Shown: one piece after another, positions 49,181 through 57,280 of the stretch | How the letters are laid out: every line of letters starts with the position of its first letter | Position numbering within the stretch: position 1 is the stretch's first letter | From: Verrucomicrobiaceae bacterium | GTDB lineage: Bacteria; Verrucomicrobiota; Verrucomicrobiia; Verrucomicrobiales; Verrucomicrobiaceae | NCBI GenBank assembly: GCA_024232965.1 | Contig: JACKQF010000002.1 | Location: 986,210 to 1,050,209, forward strand | Direction of reading: 5' to 3' | Length of the DNA: 64,000 nucleotides | Notes under the pieces: model-generated | The model's input: the letters and a program-made list of their open reading frames with translations, nothing else | What the model was told of the DNA's origin: nothing | Databases searched by the model: none | Program-made: the position numbers and the translations under genes

Positions 49181-50836
49181 CTAGCGCCCACCCAACACCA
49201 GCACACAACGAAACCCAATGCCGTCGCCACAACCGGGTTGAGCGAAGATGCGGTTGGACGAGAGCGAGTAGGACGCAACATTGCTGAACCAAGACGCCCC
49301 GCGCAACACACGGGATTTCTGTTCACCATCGTACCAGTCCTGGCACCATTCATACACATTCCCTCCCAGGTCATACAGGCCTAAGGCGTTCGGCTTGAAC
49401 ACCCCCACCGGGGCTGTCGTCGCGTAACCATCGGTGTAACCGTCAATACCGTTAAAACCGAGTTTTTCCTTCGCTGCACTGTCGGAGTAGTTCCCACTGC
49501 CCGCTGGTGGCGGGAAATCGCCGCCCCAGGGGTAGACTGCTTCGATCTTCGCGTCCTTATCCTTCGGACTGGCGCTGGCGTCCTCCTGGTCCCCGATGCC
49601 CACCGCCCAGCTCCATTCCACATCCGTCGGCAGCCGATATTCATCCTGCGGCCCGATCTTCCCAGCCGCGCGCTCTTCCTTGGTCAGCCAGGCGCAAAAC
49701 GCTACCCCATCCTCCCAGCTCACATTTGCCACGGGATGATTGCTCTCCTCCGCTCTTTCTCCCTCCCCACGACCTACGGGCACCTCTTTAAAGGTGTAAG
49801 TCCGCCAGTCCTCCCCTGCGTCATGCCCACTGCTCTTCACAAAGGCCGCGAAGTCCCGGCTGCGTGTCTCCCAGATGTTGAACAGCACTTTTTTCCCATC
49901 CTTGTAGCTGACCACTGGCACGAACTTCATGCCCAAGCTATTCACGAAGGGTCCGCCTTGGGTTGCGGTGGCGGGAGTCGCCTCTTTCGGTGGGGCTGGT
50001 AAAACGGGAACGGCTGGGACACGCGTGCCTCCTGTCATGGCTGGCGGTTGGGGCTGGGACGGCGTGAGCTTCACCGGCGCGAAATAGAAGGGAGCATCCA
50101 GCTCCGAATAGAACCCTGGGCGCCGCTCTTCACCAAAGGTGGCTTTGCAGTAGGTCTTCACATCGCCAATGACCCGGGTGTACATATCGGCAACACTGAG
50201 GCCAGGCGTATCGAGGTGCTTCAATAGAAACTGGGTAAAGGGGCTGCCATCGGTGCCGACATCGGCGATGTCTCCACTACGGGTGGCGAAGCCTATGAAG
50301 CTGCCTTTGGCCTTAAGGGGCGTCTTGTCCGCACCGCCGACATCCTTGCCCAAGTCTGTGCGGCAGCAGTCAAGGAAGGTGAGGCAGACACGCGCGCCAC
50401 TTTCCTCCATGCCATTAACGATCCCCTGGGTGTTCAGGGCAGCCTGCTCAACATCCGCCTTGCTCGGCATGTAGGCGGCACTGGGGAAGAGGTAATGCTG
50501 TCCCAGGTATTCTGCGCCGTGACCAGAAAAGTAAAACAAAGCCACGCCCGGGCTGTCCTTGATGCGTGCGGTGAAGCGTTCTACCGCTTCACGGGCCTTC
50601 GCCAAGTTGGGGTTGGCCACGACAGCAACCTCAAAACCCAGGGACTTTAATTTGGCCTCCATTCCGGGTAGGTCCGCAGTGGTGATGCCGGGCAAATTTG
50701 AGATCTTACGGTCCTTGTAGATGGCCCCGGCGTAGTCGCCCACGCCCATGATTAGGGCGGTGCGGGGCAGTCGATCCTGGGCGATGGCGGCACCGTATAG
50801 AGTCAGGGTGGCGATGAAGGTGAGGAGAAGTTTCAT
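49181..50836 (-). CDS. DGR variable protein: secreted caspase-like peptidase with FGE/C-type-lectin domain
   Basis: 551 residues from ATG 50836 (MKLLLTFIATLTLYGAAIAQ, Sec signal). A caspase (C14) domain, about residues 22-240, has the His in ALFYFSGHGAEY (His106) and the Cys in LTFLDCCRTD (Cys158). A Pro-rich linker (about 275-325) leads to an FGE-sulfatase/C-type-lectin fold (GPFVNSLGMKFVPV ... LGLYDLGGNVYEWCQDWYDGEQKSRVLRGASW). The VR covers residues 508-551 and ends at the stop codon. Predicted role: a surface or periplasmic receptor whose tip is diversified and linked to a protease. No clear ribosome site at this ATG; an upstream in-frame ATG at 50941 has AAGG but would bury the signal. 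Confidence 0.95.
   Translation of the reverse strand: MKLLLTFIATLTLYGAAIAQDRLPRTALIMGVGDYAGAIYKDRKISNLPGITTADLPGMEAKLKSLGFEVAVVANPNLAKAREAVERFTARIKDSPGVALFYFSGHGAEYLGQHYLFPSAAYMPSKADVEQAALNTQGIVNGMEESGARVCLTFLDCCRTDLGKDVGGADKTPLKAKGSFIGFATRSGDIADVGTDGSPFTQFLLKHLDTPGLSVADMYTRVIGDVKTYCKATFGEERRPGFYSELDAPFYFAPVKLTPSQPQPPAMTGGTRVPAVPVLPAPPKEATPATATQGGPFVNSLGMKFVPVVSYKDGKKVLFNIWETRSRDFAAFVKSSGHDAGEDWRTYTFKEVPVGRGEGERAEESNHPVANVSWEDGVAFCAWLTKEERAAGKIGPQDEYRLPTDVEWSWAVGIGDQEDASASPKDKDAKIEAVYPWGGDFPPPAGSGNYSDSAAKEKLGFNGIDGYTDGYATTAPVGVFKPNALGLYDLGGNVYEWCQDWYDGEQKSRVLRGASWFSNVASYSLSSNRIFAQPGCGDGIGFRCVLVLGGR
49184..49313 (-). repeat. DGR variable repeat (VR)
   Basis: 130 bp at the 3' end of the caspase-FGE gene. 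Against the TR: AAC>TTC, AAC>AGC, GAT>GTT, AAC>TAC, ACG>TCG, AAC>ATC, AAC>TTC, GAT>GCT, AAC>GGC, AAC>GAC, AAC>GGC and loss of one AAT codon. All 15 substitutions (8 A>T, 6 A>G, 1 A>C) are at TR adenines; no other base differs. The unchanged 3' part (GGGTTTCGTTGTGTGCTGGT and following, to 49184) is the likely initiation of mutagenic homology region. Confidence 0.97.
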
Positions 50837-50941
50837 TGTTTTGAGAGGGGTGACGATACGGTGGCTGGAGATAAACGCATTCAGCTCCGCCTCCATCGGG
50901 GCGGAGTCGCGGCTGGCGATGTGAAAAAATTTCAGGGGCAT
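50837..50941 (-). pseudogene. Possible remnant of a DGR HRDC-type accessory protein
   Basis: From ATG 50941 one reads MPLKFFHIASRDSAPMEAEL and NAFISSHRIVT, in frame with and just before the caspase-FGE start. This resembles the N-terminus of HRDC-domain accessory proteins found beside reverse transcriptases of DGRs (pattern KFF-x-I ... E-x-ELN-x-F-[LI]-x-SHR-[VI]). The likeness stops after about 31 residues and no HRDC domain follows. AAGG precedes the ATG. It may be a decayed accessory gene or a chance N-terminal extension of the variable protein. Confidence 0.4.
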
Positions 50942-51064
50942 ACCTTGTCTTGATGATCCATAAATTTCGCTCGCTACGCGAGTCTGACCGCTCCGTCATC
51001 GAACAGCTCCGTCTCCCTTCCGCTCCGCTTCAGTCCGACTTCACTGTTCATGCCTTCGCTCCTG

Positions 51065-52888
51065 TTACTTACTGGATGGAACTAGGGCGGGGCGGAAGCC
51101 CAAGAAGTTGCGACGGTTGCCCGGTTCACTGTTGAGCCGATTAGCCGCGCGGCAGTTGGCGGCGCCGCTGCCCCACGAGCCGCCGCGAACCATGCGGTAG
51201 ACGCCCGTTGTCGGACCGGTGGGGTCTGTAAGGCTGCCTGTGTTGTCCGACGCATACCAGTCAGCACACCACTCATACACGTTGCCGATCATGTCGTGCA
51301 GCCCCCAGGGATTCGCCTTCTTCTGCCCCACACGGCGTGGACCGGCAGTGCCGCCTGGATATTGTTTTTCCGTCCAGGATTTCGTGTCCGTGCCACGCCC
51401 AGTATATTCTTCGCTGCTATTTCCCCCATACCACGCGATACTGTCGAGCGCAGGGGCATTCATCTTGCCCAAGACGCTCATCTCACCGCTGTAAATCGTG
51501 CTCTCCGTGCCCGCGCGGCAGGCATACTCCCACTGCGCTTCCGTCGGTAGCGCGTAACTCCAGCCTGCGGGGATTCTTCCTGCCGCACGCTCCTTTTCCG
51601 TCAACCTGCTACAGTAGGCCACGGCGTCATCCCAAGAAACGAGATACATGCAGATGCTGGGTGACTCGATATAAACGAGGCTCATGGGATCGCTGTCCTT
51701 TTTCATGCCATAGAAATCCCGGATCGTCGTCTGCTTGCCATTCATCGTGTAGAGGGTGTCATCCTGGAGCATCTTTTGGGCCTGCTCTTTCAACGTCGTG
51801 CCCATGATCGCCTCCCACTCGCCCTGCGTGACTTCATTCTGGCTCAGCCAAAAGCCGCGTGTGAGTTTCACCTTGCGCCGCGTCTCGTCATCGGTGGTCA
51901 CGCCATCGCGGGCGAAGGCTTTTTTCTCCGCCTCGCTGCTACCCATCCAGAACTCCCCCGGCGGGCACCAGCGGAAGGCGGTGCCCTTGCTATTTTCCCA
52001 GCTCTGCCCGGCAAAGGTGCCTGCGAAGAGATCTGCTGGGGGCTGGGGTGTTGTTGAAGCACCAGGTACCATGCCACTGCCGCCCGGCACCAGCACAAAG
52101 CTGCCCTTGATGCTGTGATTCGTCCAACTGACCTGATCGTCCGGCAGCAGAGCCTTCACATCGCGGAAGTAAAAGTCGATGTCCTTGGCGGCGCTGCCGG
52201 GCAGGGCCTGGAGCATGGCGGCGGTGAAGGGGCTGTTGCGTGCGCCATTGCCATCCGCCGCCGTGCTGCCTGGACTGGTGGCAAAGGCCAGATAGAAGCC
52301 AGGGCCGTAGCCGGTGATCTCTCCCACACTTTTCGTGCGCACACTTTTGCCGACCTGCGCCAAGGCCTGCTCAAGCTGAGCGGAGAAGGGATTGTCCCGA
52401 CAGCAATCGAGGATGATGAGCTTGGTCTTCGCCTCTGCCTCCTCCAGCGCAACCATGACGCTATCCCGCAGCAACACCGCGCGGTTTTTCAGCATGGAAA
52501 GGCCGGTCAGTTTCGGCGTATCGCTCGGCAGCAGATAGTTGTCATCTCCCACCTGGATGCCATGACCGGAGTAATAAAACACGGCGGCATCCGCATTGCG
52601 GGCGGCTGCGGCAAACTGTTCGGTCGCAGTGGTGATCGTCTCGCGGCTCGCATCTGTCAGAGCACCACCCGTGACCACGGCATAACCCATCCCCTGAAGT
52701 GCCGCCGCCACGTCCTGCGCATCATGCACCGGGCTGGTGAGTTGGCGGCTCTCCGAGAGCTCCCGGTAAGTGCCATTGCCAATGACCAATGCCACGCGAC
52801 TGGCGGCAGAGACGTTGATGGCCAACAGTGCCGACAGGGTGCTGCTGAGCAGAAAGCGGCGAGCGGAGACGAGTTTCATTGGGCACAT
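51065..52888 (-). CDS. Secreted caspase-like peptidase with FGE-sulfatase domain
   Basis: 607 residues from ATG 52888 (MCPMKLVSARRFLLSSTLSALLAINVSAAS); this start gives the same spacing as the paralogue at 53535-54956. Caspase domain with His109 (VFYYSGHGIQVG) and Cys163 (IILDCCRDN). Linker 270-300, then an FGE domain: GTAFRWCPPGEFWMGSS ... KLTRGFWLSQNEVTQGEWEAIMG ... PTEAQWEYACRAG ... NPWGLHDMIGNVYEWCADWY ... VRGGSWGSGAANCRAANRLN. It resembles the DGR target in layout, and its C-terminus has the lectin-fold position of a VR, but it does not match the TR at nucleotide level. Confidence 0.93.
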   Translation of the reverse strand: MCPMKLVSARRFLLSSTLSALLAINVSAASRVALVIGNGTYRELSESRQLTSPVHDAQDVAAALQGMGYAVVTGGALTDASRETITTATEQFAAAARNADAAVFYYSGHGIQVGDDNYLLPSDTPKLTGLSMLKNRAVLLRDSVMVALEEAEAKTKLIILDCCRDNPFSAQLEQALAQVGKSVRTKSVGEITGYGPGFYLAFATSPGSTAADGNGARNSPFTAAMLQALPGSAAKDIDFYFRDVKALLPDDQVSWTNHSIKGSFVLVPGGSGMVPGASTTPQPPADLFAGTFAGQSWENSKGTAFRWCPPGEFWMGSSEAEKKAFARDGVTTDDETRRKVKLTRGFWLSQNEVTQGEWEAIMGTTLKEQAQKMLQDDTLYTMNGKQTTIRDFYGMKKDSDPMSLVYIESPSICMYLVSWDDAVAYCSRLTEKERAAGRIPAGWSYALPTEAQWEYACRAGTESTIYSGEMSVLGKMNAPALDSIAWYGGNSSEEYTGRGTDTKSWTEKQYPGGTAGPRRVGQKKANPWGLHDMIGNVYEWCADWYASDNTGSLTDPTGPTTGVYRMVRGGSWGSGAANCRAANRLNSEPGNRRNFLGFRPALVPSSK

Positions 52889-53090
52889 GATGGGCTAAAA
52901 GAGCGACTCAGACAAGTTTTCTGGCACTGGGCGGATGATCGGCCTCTGGCCTGTCAACGGTGCTGGGCTTTTCGCTTTGCGCTCATGCGACGAGAGGCTG
53001 AATGCCGCCGTCCCTTTTTCTGGACACACCGAATGGTGATGTCTTGAAATGTGCTTGCGTGAACCAAACGCTTTGTGCCAAAAGAGTGAG

Positions 53091-53513
53091 ATGAGAATCC
53101 CTTTATCTCTGATTTTAGTTTTTGTTCTGCCACTTGCCCTCGGGCAATGCGTTTTAACCAATACGGACCCTGGCTACACTGCCCTTCTGCGGGTGGCGGA
53201 GCGGAACCCATCGCCCAACGCAATCGTGGGCATGTGGCATCGTGAGGACCACCGGATGATGCTGAAGGAGTCCACCACGTCCTACCTCTTCAAGAGCGAT
53301 GGCACCCTGCATGTGATCGGCCAAGCGGTCATGTTGGGCGCTGTGGGTGAGAGTCCACGCAACGTCCTGCGGTATCGTTACCTGGGCCAGGGAGTGTGGA
53401 GCATTGTGGGCAGTGATGTGACGCTGCGGATCTCTCAAGGTAAACTCCTCTTCCGGCTGCCGGTGCCGCAGTACAACGACTTCATTCACTACGTCTTTGA
53501 ACGTCAAGGCTAG
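53091..53513 (+). CDS. Small secreted protein or lipoprotein, unknown function
   Basis: 140 residues from ATG 53091 (MRIPLSLILVFVLPLALGQCV), with a signal ending in LALGQC that could be a lipobox (Cys20). The mature domain AIVGMWHREDHRMMLKESTTSYLFKSDGTLHVIG ... DVTLRISQGKLLFRLP looks like a small beta-barrel (lipocalin-like, 'G-x-W' start), but this is only a resemblance. It is the only plus-strand gene among the minus-strand caspase cluster. Confidence 0.65.
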   Translation: MRIPLSLILVFVLPLALGQCVLTNTDPGYTALLRVAERNPSPNAIVGMWHREDHRMMLKESTTSYLFKSDGTLHVIGQAVMLGAVGESPRNVLRYRYLGQGVWSIVGSDVTLRISQGKLLFRLPVPQYNDFIHYVFERQG

Positions 53514-53534
53514 TCCCCATCTCAAGAGCTGCCC

Positions 53535-54956
53535 TCAACGTCGCTGAAGGGCACGAGCGCGACGCTCAAATTCTTCAACCGACATTTCGCGACTCCCACT
53601 ACCACCGCTGCTGGGGCGAGTGGCTGATGGCGAACGGGCAGGGGTCGCTCTGGGCGTCTGAGAGACTGGCGGTGAATCGAAGGAGCGCTTAGCGACTCCG
53701 AGCAGATTCATCTGTCCCAACGTTCCTGCATCCAACCGCCCCGAGGCTATGCTCGTTGAATGAGACTTTTGCCAAGCGATGATCGCCTGCTGCGTCAGCC
53801 TGCCAGGCACGCCATCAGGCTCGCCGCTGTAAAAGCCGTTCTCTTTGAGTCGCGTCTGTGCAGAATTCAAAATCTCCTTCAGTTGCCGCAGGTCATAACT
53901 GGCGTAGGGGCTATCGGAAAACAGTTCTTCGAGAGCAAAGAATCCTGAGGAGGGAAGCGTCACCGGCGGTTGGTCTAACCGAGCGGTCGTGACGGAAGGC
54001 TCCGCCAACCGAACGGGCGTTACGGGTTGCTCTGCCAATCGAACGGGAACGACAGGCATTTCCTGGAGCCTCACAATCGGCACCCCATCGACAGCGGGAG
54101 GTGTCGTCATTGCAGGCGCAGGCATGACTGGCGACTGTCCTGCCGCAGCCAGTGCGAAGCTCTCGCTGATGCTGTGATTCGTCCAACTAACTTGATCACG
54201 CGGCAGCAGGGCTTTCACATCGCGAAAGAAGAAGTCGATGTCTTTGCCGGCACTCTGCGGCAGCGCCTTGAGCATCGCAGCAGTGAAGGGACTGTTACGC
54301 TCGCCATTGCCATCCGCTGCGGTGCTGCCGGGACTGGTGGCAAAGGCCAAGTAGAAGCCGGGGCCGTAGCCGGTGATGTCCGTGACCTCCCCGAGCGACT
54401 TGGTCTTGATGCTCTTCCCCACACTCGACATCGCAACTTGCAACTGCGCAGAGAATGGATTGTCGCGACAGCAGTCCAGGATGATGACCTTGGTCTTCAC
54501 CCTCGCCTCTTCCAATGCGACCATGACAGAGCTGCGGAGAAGGATCGCTTTATCGCTGAGGCCGGTGATCCCTGAGAGCTTTGGCGTATCGCTTGGGAGT
54601 AGGTAATTATCATCCCCAATCTGCGCCCCATGACCGGAATAATAAAAGACAGCCGCGTCCGCCCCGCGCGCCTCCGTCGCGAAGGCGCGTGCAGCGCTCA
54701 TGAAGCTTTCGCGATTGGGCTCTAGTACAGCCGCACCCGTCACCAGTGAATAACCCAGAGCTTGAAGCGCTGCCCCCACATCTCTAGCGTCGTTGGCTGG
54801 ACTGGTGAGCTGTCGATCCGAGGACAGCTCCTGGTAAGTGCCCACTCCGACCACGAGGGCTACGCGGCTAGCGGCGGAGGCGTTCATGACCAGCAGTAGC
54901 GACAGGGTGCTACTGAGGAAACAGCGCTTGGCGGAGACAGGGTTGATTTGAAACAT
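53535..54956 (-). CDS. Secreted caspase-like peptidase with peptidoglycan-binding-like tail
   Basis: 473 residues, Sec signal (CFLSSTLSLLLVMNASAAS). Caspase domain with His109 (VFYYSGHGAQIG) and Cys163 (IILDCCRDN), very similar to 51065-52888 through residue 270. Then a repeat-rich linker (PVVPVRLAEQPVTPVRLAEPSVTTARLDQPPVT) and a PG_binding_1-like module (LKEILNSAQTRLKENGFYSGEPDGVPGRLTQQAIIAWQKSHS), and a Ser/Arg-rich end. This suggests anchoring to the cell wall. First of the three caspase genes. Confidence 0.9.
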   Translation of the reverse strand: MFQINPVSAKRCFLSSTLSLLLVMNASAASRVALVVGVGTYQELSSDRQLTSPANDARDVGAALQALGYSLVTGAAVLEPNRESFMSAARAFATEARGADAAVFYYSGHGAQIGDDNYLLPSDTPKLSGITGLSDKAILLRSSVMVALEEARVKTKVIILDCCRDNPFSAQLQVAMSSVGKSIKTKSLGEVTDITGYGPGFYLAFATSPGSTAADGNGERNSPFTAAMLKALPQSAGKDIDFFFRDVKALLPRDQVSWTNHSISESFALAAAGQSPVMPAPAMTTPPAVDGVPIVRLQEMPVVPVRLAEQPVTPVRLAEPSVTTARLDQPPVTLPSSGFFALEELFSDSPYASYDLRQLKEILNSAQTRLKENGFYSGEPDGVPGRLTQQAIIAWQKSHSTSIASGRLDAGTLGQMNLLGVAKRSFDSPPVSQTPRATPARSPSATRPSSGGSGSREMSVEEFERRARALQRR

Positions 54957-54998
54957 GCTGGCTTATGAAAGGGCGTGAGTCGTACGCCCATTGTCACT

Positions 54999-55562
54999 TC
55001 ACACCTTCCGATAAATTTGCACGCGGCGATTCTGAGCACGGGCAGCTTCATCGGTAGCGGTGGTGAGGCGCTTCTCTTCACCGAAGCCTACCGCATCCAA
55101 CCGTTTCCGATTGATGCCCAAAGTCTCTAAAGCCATAGCGACGGCTTCCGCACGGCGTTGAGAGAGCTCTTTGTTGTGCTCAGCGCTACCGAGATCACAG
55201 GTGTGGCCTTCAATCAGAAAGGTCTCGTCACCAGCGGCCTGCATGGCCTTGGCGATCTCTTGCAATTGAGCCTTCGTCACATCGCCCTCTAAGCGGTCGC
55301 TATCGAGGGCGAAGAGAATGTTTTCAAAGCGTGTCTCTGTATCCGCATCCACAGAAACAGCGACTTCTTCCTCCTCCAGCGTGATGCCCTTGCGCACCTT
55401 TCGGGTGGTCTTGCGCACCTCCACCACGGGATCGACCAGCGACTTGGTGCGACGCCACTTGCGTGCCAGAGTCTGCGAGTCAATCACCGCAGGCTCAGTG
55501 GCAAAAGCCATCGGCAGACTGATCGGTGAAAAAAGTAACGGCAGAAGGTGACGACGTTTCAT
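54999..55562 (-). CDS. OmpA-family protein
   Basis: 187 residues, signal peptide (LLPLLFSPISLPMAFA). N-terminal 75 residues basic; C-terminal OmpA/MotB domain: FENILFALDSDRLEGDVTKAQLQEIAKAM, FLIEGHTCDLGSAEHNKELSQRRAEAVAMALETLGI, AVGFGEEKRL, NRRVQIYRK. The peptidoglycan-binding region is the usual NxxLSxxRAxAV helix. Upstream of the first caspase gene by 42 bp. A related protein lies at 57281-57877. Confidence 0.92.
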   Translation of the reverse strand: MKRRHLLPLLFSPISLPMAFATEPAVIDSQTLARKWRRTKSLVDPVVEVRKTTRKVRKGITLEEEEVAVSVDADTETRFENILFALDSDRLEGDVTKAQLQEIAKAMQAAGDETFLIEGHTCDLGSAEHNKELSQRRAEAVAMALETLGINRKRLDAVGFGEEKRLTTATDEAARAQNRRVQIYRKV

Positions 55563-55583
55563 GGCTGAATGAATACCCGAAGG

Positions 55584-56261
55584 TTATCGAGGCCGTGCGG
55601 CGCGCATGAGAGCGCGAAGGAACCAAAACAGGATGATGACTGCAGCGAGACCGCCGAGACCAATCATGAGGTAGTGGACAAGCTGCTCGTTGGTAAGTTT
55701 GGCACCAATGACGCGGGTGGCTTCGTAACCCCAGATCTTTTGCCCACTTGCGACTTGGAAGACCTCGACATTCGCTCGCACGGTGATGGCCCCGTTGGCG
55801 CTGCGATCGATATCGATGCGCGGACGGATGATGGCCTGGACGCCCTCCAGCGCAAGCTTTTGGCGAGTCTCGGGCTTCATCGCATCGGCGTAGTTTTGCT
55901 GGAAGTCGATCTCAACGAGGACCTGCTCCAGCACTTTATCGCGCCGGGTGTAGAGGGTGTAGCCAGCAGCACCTGCGCGCTGGGTAAAGATGTTCTCAAA
56001 CTGGAGAGTGAAGTAGCCTGCATCGACGTCCTTGCCGAGTGGCAGGATCGCGTAGGTCTTGACGTCTGGGCGAACGTCTTGATCTGCATACTTGGCCATG
56101 ACATCATCGATGGCTGCCTTGCCGGTATCCTTGAGTTCGGCGATGTCGATGTCTGCAGGCAAAGAGAGCGGGCGGGGCTCTAGCACGCCTTGGCCATGGC
56201 TAGCGGAGACGGACGCGAGAAGTGCGACAGCAACTGAGAAGAGGAGTGGGAATGGTTTCAT
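55584..56261 (-). CDS. Membrane protein with CsgG/LpoB-like domain
   Basis: 225 residues, signal peptide (LLFSVAVALLASVSASHGQ). Central domain RPDVKTYAILPLGKDVDAGYFTLQFENIFTQRAGAAGYTLYTRRDKVLEQVLVEI ... LEGVQAIIRPRI ... VEVFQVASGQKIWGYEATR follows the CsgG/LpoB fold (beta-alpha with 'AIxxG' and 'DxxTGxxxW'). A C-terminal membrane helix (LMIGLGGLAAVIILFWFLRAL) anchors it. Between the OmpA-type gene and 56304-57233, all on the same strand. Confidence 0.75.
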   Translation of the reverse strand: MKPFPLLFSVAVALLASVSASHGQGVLEPRPLSLPADIDIAELKDTGKAAIDDVMAKYADQDVRPDVKTYAILPLGKDVDAGYFTLQFENIFTQRAGAAGYTLYTRRDKVLEQVLVEIDFQQNYADAMKPETRQKLALEGVQAIIRPRIDIDRSANGAITVRANVEVFQVASGQKIWGYEATRVIGAKLTNEQLVHYLMIGLGGLAAVIILFWFLRALMRAARPR

Positions 56262-56303
56262 GAACGGAGAGGGGGAGAAGGAGGGGGAACTGAATGTTGG
56301 GGC

Positions 56304-57233
56304 TTACTTATCAGAAGACATCCAGTCAGGGTTTTTCTGGCGCAAAGCTTTGTTGGGGACGATTTTGATGTGCTTCACATCGATGATCCAATTCTCGCGA
56401 CGAGGAAGCTTTTCCAGGTAGGCGCGCCAGAAGCTTTCAGTCTGCGGAGCCCCAATGATTTCAATGACGGCGAGCCCGGTCGATTTGTCATAGCTGATCT
56501 GGCGGACGTGATAGACGCCTTTCAGCTTGGCGGTGTATTCCATGATCTCCAAGAGATGCTGGTGATCTTCCACGCCCTTCAACTGCGCTTCGTGAACGAG
56601 GATCTTGTGCGCCTTTTCCAAGGTCTTGATGATGGCCCCCTTGATGGCTTCATCGATGGCAGATTCGAAAGCGGTGCGCACGGCCACGACTTCATCCACG
56701 TTGCGCTCACCATCTTTGCGGACGGTCTGGCTGACGAGAAGTTCTTCCGACAGCGGGTTGTAAACCTGAACGGTGGCTTCTGCCTCGACGAGCTTTTGTC
56801 GACCGAGTGCAGGCTTTTCGCGACCGGAGACGCGAGTGTAAATGATCAGATCTGCATAGCGCTCTGCGCCGATCTTTTGCAGCGCTGCTGGCTCCGGGCG
56901 TTCCTCAAACACGGTGCCCTTGGAGAAGACGCGGAAGTCTGCATCGCTGAAGGCCTCCGTGACACGGGTCTCGAACTCGGCCGCGTTTGGATCGAATGCA
57001 AAGGCAGCGCGCATGCAACCGAGTTCGGTGATCTGCACGCCAGCCTTTACGGACTCGAGGAAGTCTGCTTCTTTCCGCGCCTCTGGCTGCGGGGCGGATT
57101 CCTCCGGCACCTGGACGATGGCGTTGCCGGACTGTTTTTCAAAACGCGATGGAGGCGGCGCCACATCTCCGAGAACGGAACCTGTGGATGCGACGAGGCC
57201 CAAAAGGGCGATGGAATGAAGGATGAATTTCAT
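56304..57233 (-). CDS. Secreted protein with CsgG-like features
   Basis: 309 residues, signal peptide (FILHSIALLGLVASTGSVLG). The middle (RVTEAFSDADFRVFSKGTVFEERPEPAALQKIGAERYADLIIYTRVSG ... VEAEATVQVYNPLSEELLVSQTVRKDG) resembles the nucleotide-free CsgG/FlgT-like sandwich, and a following helical domain (AFESAIDEAIKGAIIKTLEKAH) is followed by a small beta domain ending in WIIDVKHIKIVPNKALR. Presumably an envelope assembly factor; exact role unknown. Confidence 0.65.
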   Translation of the reverse strand: MKFILHSIALLGLVASTGSVLGDVAPPPSRFEKQSGNAIVQVPEESAPQPEARKEADFLESVKAGVQITELGCMRAAFAFDPNAAEFETRVTEAFSDADFRVFSKGTVFEERPEPAALQKIGAERYADLIIYTRVSGREKPALGRQKLVEAEATVQVYNPLSEELLVSQTVRKDGERNVDEVVAVRTAFESAIDEAIKGAIIKTLEKAHKILVHEAQLKGVEDHQHLLEIMEYTAKLKGVYHVRQISYDKSTGLAVIEIIGAPQTESFWRAYLEKLPRRENWIIDVKHIKIVPNKALRQKNPDWMSSDK

Positions 57234-57280
57234 AGTGAGGGATGAAAGGGAGGCGGCACCGATTTTTCTGTTCGAAATCT

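Noticed and set aside
48651..49292. 213-residue minus-strand frame running through the template repeat
   Set aside because: The TR is non-coding in DGRs. Only the part equal to the variable protein looks protein-like; the rest has the wrong composition and runs over the avd hairpin.
49181..52888. FGE-sulfatase domains as formylglycine-generating enzymes for the sulfatase at 16723
   Set aside because: They are fused to caspase domains and one is a DGR target. The FGE fold is used here as a C-type-lectin scaffold, and the copper-binding Cys pair of true FGE was not seen.
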